A DNA stretch of 64,000 nucleotides, from the NCBI GenBank assembly GCA_009761415.1, contig QUOL01000007.1, forward strand, positions 372,001 to 436,000, given 5' to 3'. The notes beneath the pieces were generated by a model that was given only the letters and a program-made list of their open reading frames with translations, made no database searches and was not told where the DNA came from. This DNA comes from Sarcomyxa edulis (lineage: Eukaryota > Basidiomycota > Agaricomycetes > Agaricales > Mycenaceae). Within the stretch, counting starts at the first letter, position 1. Each line of letters starts with the position of its first letter. Shown piece by piece: positions 31,628 to 43,446 of this stretch. The translations under genes were made by a program, and so were the position numbers.

Positions 31628-33666
31628 ATGACCTCCACGAAAACTGGAATTCCAGGATCAAATGTTTCCGGTGAAATACAGCGGGCCTCATCCCGCTCCG
31701 ACGAGACCATCGTTCCGTCTCCTGGCAGCATCTTGGACGAGTCCAAAGAAGAGAAATCGCCCGAAAGCGAGTCCGTTCATGGGGTAACTGTGGAAAAAAT
31801 AGACGACTACCCAGACGGTGGTCTCAGAGCATGGCTCGTCCTCTTTGGAGTGAGTGGGCAATAATTGCATGCATTCCGTTCGTACTAACAGAGTGCAGGC
31901 TATGTGTGCAACTTTCTCAACGTGAGTCTACACTTGCAACTTCGTCGTGGTCCGGCACGGGTTTACTGACAAACCGGCAGATTCGGCTATGTGAATGCAT
32001 GGGGTGTGAGTATTGGTGATTCTTAAGCACCGTCGGAACGCCGCGGACACCCATTTGTGATCTGATGCATTTGTGTTTCGACTACAGGTGTTTCAATCTT
32101 ACTACGAAGAGACTCTACTACGGGATTCTACGCCATCGGCTATGTGAGTATATCCTACGAGTCCGCGGGTACATTCGTTAATGATCATTACAGCGCTTGG
32201 ATTGGTTCTATACAGGTGAGCAAGCGCGTAAGCGCGATCCGGAGTCCAAATAACAGCGTCTTCATTATAGTATTCCTTGGTCTTTCTTCCCGCCTTGATT
32301 GTCGGCCGTCTATTTGATATAGGACATTTTCGGATCTTGTCACTAGGAGCAGGCATAGTCCTTGTTGTTGCCACATTCCTGACCGCAGAATGTACAGAAT
32401 ATTGGCAGTTTCTCTTGTGTCAGGGAATTGCCATAGGAGTAAGACAATATTTCATCTGACTCTGTATCATCCGTGTTCCTTGACTTGGCTGCAAACCTTT
32501 CTCAGCTAGCCAGTGGTGCCGTGTTCGGTCCTACAGTAGCCGTAATCGCTCACTGGTTCAACCGACGCCGTGGGTTTGCGTTAGGCATGAATGCAGTCGG
32601 CTCGTCTGTCGGCGGGACCATCTTCCCCATCGCTGCCCGTGAGCTGATCCTACGCGTAGGGTACGTCATTTCAAACGTGCTCCCTTTATTCGTGACCTTA
32701 TGTTGACTCTATTATGTACGAAGATTCCCTTGGACCATGCGTATTATTGGATTTATCCTCTTGTTCACACTCGGTCTCGCGAATTTGACGCTCAAAAGGC
32801 GATTAGCTCCTGTTCACAGTACGGGTGGCTACCTGAATCTACGGGCATTCAAGTCGGCTCCTTATACAATCTATTGCATATCTTCTTTCTTCGTATTTCT
32901 GGGACTGTATACCGGTATGAGATATCGTTCGGGTCTAACAGATTTTATAAGCTTACTAGTGCTATTCTAGTCTTAACCTTTGTAGACGTCAGTGCGACGT
33001 CGATGGGTATCTCTCCTAGCTTTTCCTTTTACCTCGTCTCGATCGCCAATGCCAGTGGTGGTTTCGGACGTATATTTTGCGGTGTGATTTCGGATCGATT
33101 TGGTATGAACCTTTACTTTCGCTCATTGTTTATTCATTGAGTCTTTTCTTCAAACCGTTGACAGGTCCAATGAACGTCATGATCCCATTCACAGCTCTGG
33201 CTGCGGTACTAACTTATGCTTGGCCATTCGCTAAAAGCGAGGCAGCATTGATAGTCGTCGACATCCTCTATGGGTTAGCAACTTTTTCGAAATTCTCCAA
33301 GTTGAGATGTCTACCAGACTAATCCAAATCGATTCACAGATTCTTCTCTGGAGCTTATACAGCGTTGCTATCAAAGCCTATCATGGAATTTGGCGATACA
33401 GAAGATGTAGGACGACGAGTAGGGATGTTCATGTCCATACTTGCTCTTGGAGCCCTCGCTGGACCACCTATATCCGGCGCCATCAACACAGCAACAGGGG
33501 GCTTTGCAGCTGTTGGCTACTATGCAGGTACGTGCTGACCTCGATAGAACATTTGTGGTCTAAGTTACCTGGCTCTATCTACACAGGGTCTGCAATTCTC
33601 GTCGGTGTTGGACTAATGGGTATCAGTCGCCATCTCGCATTAGGGCGGATCATGGGAAGGTTCTAG
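31628..33666 (+). CDS. MFS transporter, monocarboxylate-permease-like, copy 1
   Basis: About eleven exons separated by introns of 45-70 bp encode a protein of roughly 440 residues. The charged cytosolic N-terminus ends in DDYPDGGLRAWLVLFG, the start of membrane segment 1 and the hallmark (P-D-G-G-x-x-A-W) of the MCT/MCH branch of the major facilitator superfamily. Further segments are recognisable: AWIGSIQ, LPALIVGRLFDIGHF, GAVFGPTVAVIAHWFNRRRG, AVGSSVGGTIFPIAARELI, FPWTMRIIGFILLFTLGLAN, SFSFYLVSIANASGGFGRI, DVGRRVGMFMSILALGALAG. Very short exons include 31899-31921 (AMCATFST) and 31981-32005. The substrate is unknown. Two closer relatives of each other lie at 51.2 and 53.9 kb and a decayed copy at 45.1 kb; this copy is the outlier. 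Confidence 0.85.
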
Positions 33667-33875
33667 GTCTAATCCTCGAAAACCATTTTAGAATTGTCAT
33701 CAAAGCAAACATGGCTATCACACAGTAGTCTCATGAACTATAGAGGGGGTAGAGTACAAGAGATCTATAATTTAAAATTAGACTGTCTTACCAAATAGTT
33801 AGCTCTAGACATGATTCAGAGGCTACATCCCCAACAACAGAGAATTTCGCAAAATGGATTTCTGCTTCCCTACCT

Positions 33876-36800
33876 TCACTCCGCAGGTGAATCGTCATCG
33901 TCATCTTCATCGTCAACATCCATATCATCTGACCCTTCTCTTCTTATTTCCGCAACGCTTCCGTACGGGATCTTACCCTTCAGCCACCTCCCATCCAATA
34001 TGTCGACTCTACAGAGACCCGCAGCCGACCCCGATGCTAACATGCCCGCTGCAGCAAGGCCATTACCCTGGTTCCATGACACTCGATGAATCCCGATCTC
34101 ACTCGGCCATGCACCGGTTCCATTCGTCAAAGCCTTTGGTGCAGGATCGTCCTTCGCTTTTGCAACTTTCGCAGCACGAGTTGCCGTAGGACGATCTTGG
34201 GTTTCCTGGTACGGCGTTGTCAGAAATCACGGCGGCCTGTAAGCTGTATTTGACATACCTGGGGAAGGAACCTTTCCAGCATCCTATATTCCCCGGAGGT
34301 ACGACTGTAATCGAGCTGATAGACTTTATGAACGAAGAATGGCTGTAATAAGAAGAAAATCAATCAAAGCAAGGCATGTGTCTGGATAAGCGGAAAGAAT
34401 CCTCACGACTGAGCCACCTCTCCGCGTGGACCGAAGCGTATTTGTCGTCGTGCATGCGCCGTCTGCAGAGCCTACCGCCAATTGAGGGTGATAGTCGGAT
34501 GCATCGAGACTCTGCGCAAATACAGACGATAAATATCGTGGACAGAAGATACAGCAGGTCACATACCCAGACAGGTCCATTCGGTTCGACTAGCATATGC
34601 CCTCTACCAAGCATGCTAGGAGAAGCCGAATATGCTTTGACGATATTCTCATGATCAATCGTTATAGGTCCACCACCGAACGGAGAGAATGTAATGGTGT
34701 TTATCACATCTGTGTGTCTATTGCGTTAAAAATAGCGTCACCCAAGGGAGTTGTCGTACCTCTAGTCCGATTCATGACAGATCCATGCCCTTCTCTGATG
34801 TCAGTCAGACATTCCACGCCATCGTAACCTCCACTTGCGATGACCGTCGGATCTTCGTCGGTCCGGGGTACCCCAGAGGGCCAACAAGGGGGTGCACGGA
34901 TCCAGCATAGCGCTCGAATGGCAGACTGATGGACGGTCAGATAATGCGTGGGGAGGATGGCCGTATACGCGCTCGTGGTTGGAGTATCGAGTTTGGCGTT
35001 TGTGGCGTCTTTGAGCGCTTGTCCGATGTTGTAAACGGCTAGGACTCCTGTAAGTGAGAGGAATTAAATTACCGCCGATATTCGAAAGTCATGGAGGTGT
35101 GATTACCGTGCGTCGTACCGACGGCTAGGATCTCGCTGTTGGCCCAGTCTAACGTCCAACAAGCAGTTTCCTCAAGCTCGATGCGTAAGACGGGCTCAGG
35201 GAGTCGTACTGTGGAGTTGTGAATCATAGAACAGAAGAAACGATCTTGAAATAAGACATACCGAAGATAGGTTGTGATGGATCGTGATCAGCTCCGGGAC
35301 TCAAGTCTGCAGGATCAGGAACAGCGTAAATGGATACAGACCCATCCTCAAACGTCCCTGCTAAGAGGCCTAGTTTTCTAGGGCTGCCTGGTACAGATTT
35401 GGACAATGAAGATGCCTATGGAAGTCAGAGATTTATTAGTTCGATTTCGCGGAAATATGATAAGAGGCACGAACGGTGGCGACATCATGAGAGGGTAACG
35501 GACACCATTTGATTTCATGTGCGGCTCCTCCCTCCAGGCAAAGCACCATCTCACATTTCATTTGTGCCGATTGATCTGAGGAGCTAGACTTCGAGGAGCG
35601 CGCTCGTGAGCCTGAGCCTGAGCCTGAGCCTGGGGACTCTGAGGCGAGGGACCAGATTTGTATACATGCATGAGAGGGTCTGAGTACTTTGGTGCCAATG
35701 TCGGGAGAATGAGCGCGGGATGGGAATGGGGCTACGGCCAAGTATTGCTTGTACCCGCGACCTAACGAGATTGGAGATATCGACGGGTCAATGCTGAATG
35801 CAAGGTCAGAACGAGAGTAGTGACTTACGGTGGCGGTCGTCGATATGTATAGGACACCAGTCTAAACCCCATATAGGAGCACCGGCACTGAAAATGTGCG
35901 CTTTGCTTTCTGGGATGAACTTGGCTAAGTGACCGTTCAATTCAATTTACGACAATATGGATCTCGAAGTGAGACCTTACATATTTTGAGAGAATCGAAC
36001 ATCTTCATTTCGATTCGTGTCTGAGCACCAAAGGGACCAAACGAGCATGCTACGGGTGGTGGCGGTTTGAAATTGCCTTCTTCAGTAGTGACAATGTCTG
36101 TTGGTAGGTATGAAGCAGCATCGCTAGATACAAAGTCAGCGAGGGGCGAGATGGATGAAAACCGTATAGATATATCATACGGGAAAAGGTAGATAATACA
36201 CACTCGGTATTCAGGATTTCCCAACCGCCCTGAACACTGACATCTTTGTATACCCTTGGCCGACGTGTTCCCTCTTTCTGATCAGTATCGTTGGTATCGA
36301 GAGCTTCCTTGTACCAGCCTCTATCTTCTGCGAGCTCCCAAAGCGGTCCGGGGCCAACATTATAGCCCCAAGCCTTGTTCACCCTATTACTGACGGATGA
36401 GTTAAGTGTGAAATTATTCGTTAGAGTCGTTTTTGGTGGCTGAAACAGTGCAGGGGGAGCAACAAGACGTTCGACCTGACCAACAGGAGAGAAAAGCGGG
36501 ACGGCGCGATGGCGATGGTGAACACTGGGCGTCGGGAGAACATACATCTGACGTCTCGAGGCACGCGAGAACCCACTTGGTAGACCAATCATCGCTCTTG
36601 TGACTTCTGATTTGGCTTTAGCTTTCCCTTTGTCTCTGGACCTGGCTTTAGACGCGGTTGCTGTAGAAAAGGCGACACTATCCTGGTCTTCGTCATCCAA
36701 CTCTCCTTTCTCCTCGTCGTTTTCGGCATCGACAGATAGATCATCATCGCTTTCTTCTTCCGCGTCTGCTTGGGACTGCGCTGCTGGTTCTGGTGCAAAG

Positions 36801-36934
36801 TCGCTTCCGCTGTCGCCCTCTTCTTCCGCTACTATGGCGGCAGTTTTTGCAGCTTCCGGATCTTCTTCAAAGTCAAAACCAGCCATCGCGACATAGCTGG
36901 GACGCGTCTTCCGAGGTCTTAGTTGACGAGACAT
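33876..36934 (-). CDS. TFIIIC subunit, WD40 (Tfc6/Sfc6-like)
   Basis: Minus-strand multi-exon gene. Exon 1 (36934-36204) encodes MSRQLRPRKTRPSYVAMAGF, long acidic stretches, a basic region (KARSRDKGKAKAKSEV) and a region ending VSVQGGWEILNTE. Later exons carry a WD40 propeller: APIWGLDWCPIHIDDRH, QYLAVAPFPSRAH, ACIQIWSLASES, AAHEIKWCPLPSHD, LGLLAGTFEDGSVSIYAVPD, TCWTLDWANSEILAVGTTH-like, AIRALCWIRAPPCWPSGVPR, TVIASGGYDG, RVSWNQGNGLAAAGMLASGS, CRVDILDGRW. The acidic-plus-basic N-terminus followed by this propeller matches the Tfc6/GTF3C2 subunit of TFIIIC, which binds B-box DNA for Pol III genes. The assignment rests on domain order and WD40 pattern and is less certain than the WD40 call itself. 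Intron positions after exon 1 are approximate. Confidence 0.75.
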
Positions 36935-37016
36935 ATCACAGAGCGAATGGAGAAGGAAAGTAGAAAAGTGAATTTACGGGACTCGAGAGAAAAGTTAAAA
37001 GAGGAGGAGTGAATGG

Positions 37017-37035
37017 TCACGTGATGGTCACGTGA
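37017..37035. promoter_or_regulatory. twin TCACGTGA E-boxes in bidirectional promoter
   Basis: Two identical palindromes TCACGTGA at 37017-37024 and 37028-37035, 11 bp centre to centre, sit in the 194-bp gap between the divergent TFIIIC-like and MDR genes. CACGTG is the core site of Cbf1/USF-type bHLH factors; regulation of either gene is inference. Confidence 0.6.
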
Positions 37036-37128
37036 CTCGTATCCTACAGGCGGGTCAATAGTCGCCGAATCCGTGATTCGTACTTCCAACGTGAATTTGA
37101 GTTGTCGCGTTTGTCTTGCACGACATTC

Positions 37129-38672
37129 ATGTCTCGCAGCCTGCCAAGGTCGACAAAAGCCCTCACGTTGCAAAAGTCCACTCTGCAGAGAAAACCTGTG
37201 TATCATGATGCAGTATTGAAGGAGCAACCGATTCCAGCTTTGAAAACAGGTCAAATTCTGGTCAAACTCGTAGCAGCATCGTTCAATCGACGAGACGTAT
37301 GTTCTGCTAGTGCATGGTTTTACTGGCAGCTCTGACTCTTCATCTTACTGGCTTAGCTATGGATTCGCATGGGTCAATATCCCGGCCTCGTTATGGGCAG
37401 TACATTCGGGTCCGATGGGTCAGGTAGTCCAGATTTTGACGCTATGCAACGTTAAACGAGCACGTTGACGACGCAAGAGTGATATGATTTACAGGGAAGG
37501 TCATTGCATCAGCTCAGCTCAATGATCCTCTACTCGATCAACGTGTCTTCCTGACACCTATGCGAGGGTGGGAAGACCACCCAGATGCCCCAGAAACAAG
37601 GTAATCTGTCTTCCCCGCGACTTGTAGAACAATGTTTGATTCTATTAAAATGGAAGGTTTGGTATTCTGGGTGGAGGTAGCCATCCGCCTATAGGAACGT
37701 TTGCCGAGCACGTCGTGGTAGAGCGAGATCAGGTTATCCTCGCGCCTTCTTATTTAGATGATATTCACCTCGCCGCATGGCCATTAGGTGGTCTCACAGC
37801 GTGGAGGTGAGACTACTCTGTTATCTGATTTGAAACCAGGTGTCACATCTAATCTTATGTATCGCAGAGCAGCCATCATAAACGCCGGAGTCGAGGCTGG
37901 CCAAAACATCCTCATCACAGGTATTGGCGGTGGCGTTGCCGTTATAGCTCTCCAGTTGTGTCTGGCAAAGGGTGCGAATGTATATGTCACAAGTGGCAAT
38001 GTCGAAAAAATCCGGAAAGCGGTCGAGATGGGTGCCAAAGGAGGCGTCAATTACAAAGAGAGTAAATTGCCGCATCTTTCCTGCATGGACGCAATTCTGA
38101 TTCCTGATGTCTATGTACCAATATTACAGAAGACTGGCCTGAAAAGCTAGCTGCTCTCTTGAGGAATGGTAGTAACGGTCTTGCTACTACCCTGGACTCC
38201 GTCATCGATTCTGCAGGTGGAGATATCATGGGTCAAGTCTCAAAGTGCCTAAAGCTTGGTGGACGGGTTGTATGCTACGGGATGTGAGCACACCCATTCA
38301 TCTCCAAGGTTAGCATAGCACGCACTCAAGGATTGTCTTGCGCATGTATAGGACATCCAGTCCTAAGATAACATTCACGATGCGGGAAGTCTTGAAGCAC
38401 CAGAGACTCATCGGTACACATTATTTATTCACAATCTGATACGAATGATAAAACTGATACCCCTCCTTTCTATAGGCTCGACGATGGGCTCTCATAAAGA
38501 TATGGTCGACGCAACTAATTTCATGGCTGAACATCGTATCGTACCCGTGGTCTCACACATCCTCCCTAGTCTCGAATTTGCTGAAGAGGGTTTCGAGCTC
38601 ATGAAACGGAGCGATCAGTTCGGTAAGATTGTCATCAGGATAGGCGGCGAGGATGCGAAGGCGAAGCTCTAA
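37129..38672 (+). CDS. MDR-family NAD(P)H quinone/enoyl oxidoreductase
   Basis: About eight exons encode roughly 370 residues beginning MSRSLPRSTKALTLQKSTLQ. The N-terminal GroES-like domain has ILVKLVAASFNRRD then LWIRMGQYPGLVMGSTFGSDG. The Rossmann domain has NILITGIGGGVAVIALQLCL and GANVYVTSGNVEKIRKAVEM, with the G-x-G-G-x-A nucleotide motif of medium-chain dehydrogenases/reductases. The usual catalytic-zinc Cys/His set is absent, which points to the zinc-free quinone oxidoreductase side of the family. A later exon has DSVIDSAGGDIMGQVSKCLK and the C-terminus FELMKRSDQFGKIVIRIGG. It is divergent from the TFIIIC gene. The physiological substrate is unknown. Confidence 0.82.
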
Positions 38673-38725
38673 ATAGAAATCAATCAATTAAGTGCAAGAC
38701 GAAGTAAGCAAGTCTAGTATACAGC

Positions 38726-40625
38726 CTAAACAGGATGGGTGTCGGAATAAATAGTCTTCTCTATTGGAAGAGGATCAACGACAACCAACAAGTCCTTCAA
38801 AACATCCTCCTCCTTTGATTTAAAGATCAAGCCTTTCCAGAAAGCAGTGACGGTGAGAGCAAAGAGAACCATCCATGTGAGACACATCAAAATGGCGAAG
38901 ATGAGATGGAGAGTGAAGAATCCTTGGATGCCGAATATGTCACCGAGAACTCGAATCGTTGCGATCCAGCCAACTGGAAAATATCAGACACTGTTTCAAT
39001 GATGGCCAGATCAACTTACCGTTCGGGAATGTCAAAGCCCAGCCTATATATGACGTCAGAAGAGACGCATCAAAGTCGGTGGGTGAAGATGTCACTCACA
39101 TCCGAGAATCTCATCAAGATTCTTGTGTACCTTGAACCAGTATGGGAATAGTCCGAAGAAGAAGAAGAACACGGCCAGACCAAAAAGGAGGAGGCCTCCC
39201 ATAACACTGGTGGCGTACCAGATTTCTCCCGCGAGAGGCGAGACCAAATTATGAGCAGGAAGGCTGAGACGTGACAGTCAATATCATAGTGATAGAGAAC
39301 GGTTATTTCAAAGAGCTTACATATCTCGCGCGTGGACGCCCAATTGTATCAAAGCCAACGCAGTGAAACCTGGAGGGCCGCATGCCACAAAGGCGCCATT
39401 GGCCTGGTGGCCTTCAAGGAAACCAGTCTGCGATAAACTGAGATGTCTATACAATGTCTATCAGTGTACAATCGACGTACAGTCATTATACTGGAAGGGG
39501 TCGTATCAGTATGGGCAAAAGTTACATCGAGGCTGTAGACATACCGGATAATGTAGATGCAGACTGTTCAGGAAACATGTTAGTCACTTCGTCGACGAGA
39601 ACATTGAAAAAGCAACTGACTATAGAAAAATGTCATAAAAAAACCGAGACCTGAAATAGTGTCATGGCCGTAAATTGGTGAAGTTGATGCCACACATGAT
39701 CTCGTCTACGCACCCTGGAAAAAATATCCCACCAACAACACACCAATTGACCTAGCATCCGTCGGGTCCATTACTCTGAGGACATTGAACGATACAACCC
39801 CTACTAGCATCTACATAATCACGTTCAGCTGGAACATCAAATGACTATATCTCACAGTCCAGTTACCATTGGAAAGACCAGAAAGGCCCAAGCTGGAGTA
39901 AATTGTGCAAGATCGTGTGGGCGATTGAACCATATCATCAACATGGGACCACAAATCAGTACAGAGAATGCCACGTAGACCCTACAAGAGATTCGAGAAT
40001 ATGAGTTACTAAAAACCCCTCTACACATAACAGAGACGAACCAGAACAGAACATATATGTGTTCGGGATGAACATGTCCAGAGGGGACACCATAATTGAT
40101 GGTCCCAATGATGATTGTCGCAAACGATAAAACCTTGAATCGAGGGAAGTTTACTGGATTGAATCAATATGCGAACGAGAGGATTCACGTACGATCAAAG
40201 GAACGAAGATGCCTTTTACTGGGTCCTGTAAAAGTCGCCATGCCTGCCTTGGATATACTATGCTTCCGTAAATCCTGTAGACCTGCAATATGACCCAAGA
40301 GGTTAGACTTACAGATGGCTTGCAATAAGAGTGTCGTCGAATTTAGGATGAAAAGCGTGATATTGAGGAGATAAAATGCAGTTTCCAGGTTCGTGTGTAC
40401 TGGCGAATGCTGTTTCAGTCCGGCTAGAGTTACATAGACAGCACCAGTGCCCATTCCGATCGGGAACTAGGTTAGTGGTTGTGTCAGAAAGCGCAAATGG
40501 GTGTAGAAATAAAAATTACTTACCGCTTGCCATGACCAGCCATGAATACGCCGAGCCAGGAAGTTTACGCGGGGTCTGGTAGGGGTTGCTACCTCTAGCG
40601 TAGATCCTGGAGGAGAGCTATCCAT
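38726..40625 (-). CDS. SLAC1/TehA/Mae1-type (TDT) membrane transporter
   Basis: Minus-strand multi-exon gene starting MDSSPPGSTLEVATPTRPRV. About ten hydrophobic segments are visible, including GTGAVYVTLAGL (after FPIGM), AFYLLNITLFILNSTTLLLQ, VLSFATIIIGTINYGVPSGH, YVAFSVLICGPMLMIWF, FTPAWAFLVFPM, and near the C-terminus GFFTLHLIFAILMCLTWMV followed by LFALTVTAFWKGL. The F-P-x-G-M-G-T-G opening and F-P-x-F-P-M-like repeats are typical of the telluritic/dicarboxylate transporter family (TehA, Mae1 malate permease, Ssu1 sulfite efflux, plant SLAC1). Sequence alone does not separate malate from sulfite transport. It ends 53 bp from the convergent MDR gene. Internal exon boundaries were not all fixed. 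Confidence 0.8.
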
Positions 40626-43446
40626 GGAAAGGGAATAAGTGAAACAAGAGGAACTGGGCGAATCTGAGGGTAAGAGAGTGCACTACATCATCAGGAGATG
40701 ACCTACTTATAGCCCTCTCAAGGCTTTCATCGAGCTCTCTTGTACGCAAACAACGCTCCAGTGGAGCTCGATCTACGACAGATATGAGCTTCGAGTTGCT
40801 CTAAAAACACGCCCAAGCCCATACAGACAAAGCCAAGCCTTGTCGAAATGAACCCTCATAACGCATCCAATGAAGGCATGAGCTGATAGACAAGCCATCG
40901 CGTTTGACCGCACCCCCGTTGTGTTGCATTAGCGGGAGAAGTGCTAAGAAAACGGAACGTCCAAACACGGAAGTACGCATCCCTAACCTGGCGGCCTCGT
41001 TGCAAGAGTTCAAACGCCGAGCTCGTTCTACCGCATGCCTCGAGGACTGACCAGTATGCACCTGTCACTCCAACGATGATCCAAGGATTGTCCGTGAGAT
41101 GCAAGTGAGATGCATTGGACAGTTATGACACTACAAATGCAGAGATACCAGAAAGCCGTCGACCGACTCATCCAATGAAGATGAAGCCTCCGCGCCTCGA
41201 GGGAATTTCGCACTTTGGGACGTCACGAAACAGCAGTCCGGATGTCTGAGATAGTCGAGATGCTCGGAAGAAGTCGGAAGACTGCGTTAACATCGCAAAT
41301 GTTTAGTCGAAGAAGCTGAAAAGTGGGAGTGACTCGTCTTCTAGCACTTGGCTGGGGCAGGTGAATGATCTGTTAGGCTTTTGCGCTCCGGTTTGTATCG
41401 GAAGATCGGAGGTCTACGTCAACGCAATACCAGAGAGAGAGAGAGATGCGAGCTCTGGTCTTATCTAGGTTGCCTCTACTCGATCAGGATTACGTTCAGT
41501 CCGAGGCGTCAATACGTCTTGTACATCGACGAGACCAATCAGAACTGCGTCAAAAAATATTGGTAAGTTACCCTAAGTTGAAGAAAACAAGCTCACTTGG
41601 CGATGGTCCGAGTTGCAATTGTGGTGAGATAGAAGCTCTCGACCTCACTGAATCGCCCCAAGTCGAAGGTCAACACGAATGACTTGGCACAACGGAAGAT
41701 CGCCGAGGAGATAGAGGGCTCAGCTAACACTGCTGACTTGGTCATATACCAACACTATGCCACTGCTTCGAATGATCAGGATCCGATTTGTCACGGAGCG
41801 AAGCTCGAGCACAGTAGGAAACAGCAAGTAGTCCTATGAGGAGTAGATCAGCATGCCTCATTGAGCCTGAATCACAATTACTTACAATGTGTGTGGCGTC
41901 GTCACCGACGAGACTTTCAAAACGCGTTAGCTTGCACGGGTGAGATGAAGTAGAGTGACGCCTTTGTTTGATGCGGGTGGACGGTGCATGGTGGGTAAGT
42001 GAGAAGGCTATGAGAGACCTTGAAGAGTCCTTCAAAGCATGAAATCGAAGATACAAGCCATACTTTTGCTCAAGACGGGTCGGTCTGCGTATGCGCCTAT
42101 GCATGAGCTGTTACACAGGGCCATATCGTTTCTAATTCACGGGGAAATGAGAGGAGAAACGGGAATGACAACGATGAATATGAAGTTTTGGTTGAAACAG
42201 GACGCCCTTGATAAAGTTTTGCAATACGCAAATCAATTACATGACGCACGAGTAGATGATATGGAATATACGAACGTGTAGAGCAGCGGTATGTATGTGT
42301 CCTAAGACGACAGAGGGTTTGGAGCTATGGGCGAGGAGCTTGATGAATGATGGCATTACGAAAGGAGCAGCTGGATATCGGACTCGACCCGTCGGAGGAT
42401 TATCCTATGGGTGAGCAGGCGGTATCTTTCGGGACGAGACAAAGTTCGACATAACGGACGTCCCGGGATGAACTGCAAAGCTGCTTTCCCCCGCCATTCT
42501 AGATCCGACAAAAAGGCTTCACAAAGCATAAGGACAGATCTGGATGCTGATGGGAGGGTTACTTGAGAATTGCCCCTGCCTCAGAGTTACGGCCAGCATA
42601 ATGGGACAGTGCCTGAATGTGACTGCCTAGGTATAGCTAGAGAAAGCTATCGTCACCGAGCAGATTTCCACCAAGGAAATTCGGAAAGATCCAGAGAGCC
42701 TAGTCTTCCGGGAAAAGTAGATCCTCGAGAACATCCGTCCATGTCAGGATATATAGTCCGAAGCTCAAGGCGGGGACTAGCAATGATTCTACTTCGTAGA
42801 GACACCGAGGCTCTGGTGAGAAGAGTACAATGAGGCTCTAATCGACCAATAGAGGGCGAGGGACAATACTAATATATGCTATAAAGTTCAATGCCATCTG
42901 GACCATCGAAAATTGAGCAACTCACAAGTCACGATTGACATCCGTGAACACCAACAAACAAGGCTGCCTAAGTCTGTTCAGTGGCGTATCTATGCACAGT
43001 CAATAGTTATTTGTTGGACATCTTCGAACGCGAGCCCTAGCTCATTCGAATTCTGGAGGATGCGTATACTAGTTTTGCATACGAGAACTCGCGACACAAA
43101 TGTTTAGGCACATCTAGGGAAAATCGTCTGCGTGACGGCAAGGAAATACGTAGCGCCATGGCCGATTGAACTGCGAGTGACTGAAAGTCGAAGAGCCAAG
43201 AAGAATCTCCTAAAAGCAAAAAGCTCTTGAAAGTCGAGAGTCAAGAACAAAACGTGAGCCGGCAGAATTACGGGGTCGCGTGACTCGTGTCGAAGAATTC
43301 AACAGTTGACCAACTTGACTTCCTGCCATGTCCCCTTCATGTAGCGCTCACATGCATCAGACGTGGTTGGATACCTCACTGAAAGTAGTGAAACCCCTTG
43401 TATCTCGTTATCTGGAAGAAAATCTACCGCATCCGTATACCCCCAT
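40626..43446. other. 2.8-kb gene-free stretch
   Basis: No exon chain can be supported on either strand. A short GA microsatellite lies near 41433-41446. The last part (42706-43060) is one copy of a duplicated segment listed separately. Several short open frames exist but none shows protein-like composition with flanking splice sites. Confidence 0.45.
42706..43060 (+). repeat. dispersed direct repeat, copy 1
   Basis: Matches 45900-46262 in the same orientation. Shared blocks in order include TGTCAGGATATA, GCTATAAAGTTCAATG, ACCATCGAAA, GCAACTCAC, GATTGACA, and CAGTGGCGTA.CTATGCACAGT. Copies have diverged by substitutions and small indels. They flank the membrane-protein/decayed-transporter cassette. 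Confidence 0.75.

Noticed and set aside
28140..33666. Two oxygenases plus MFS as a secondary-metabolite gene cluster
   Set aside because: No NRPS, PKS, terpene synthase, P450 or dedicated regulator adjoins them, and the MFS family also occurs elsewhere in the window, so co-location is probably incidental.
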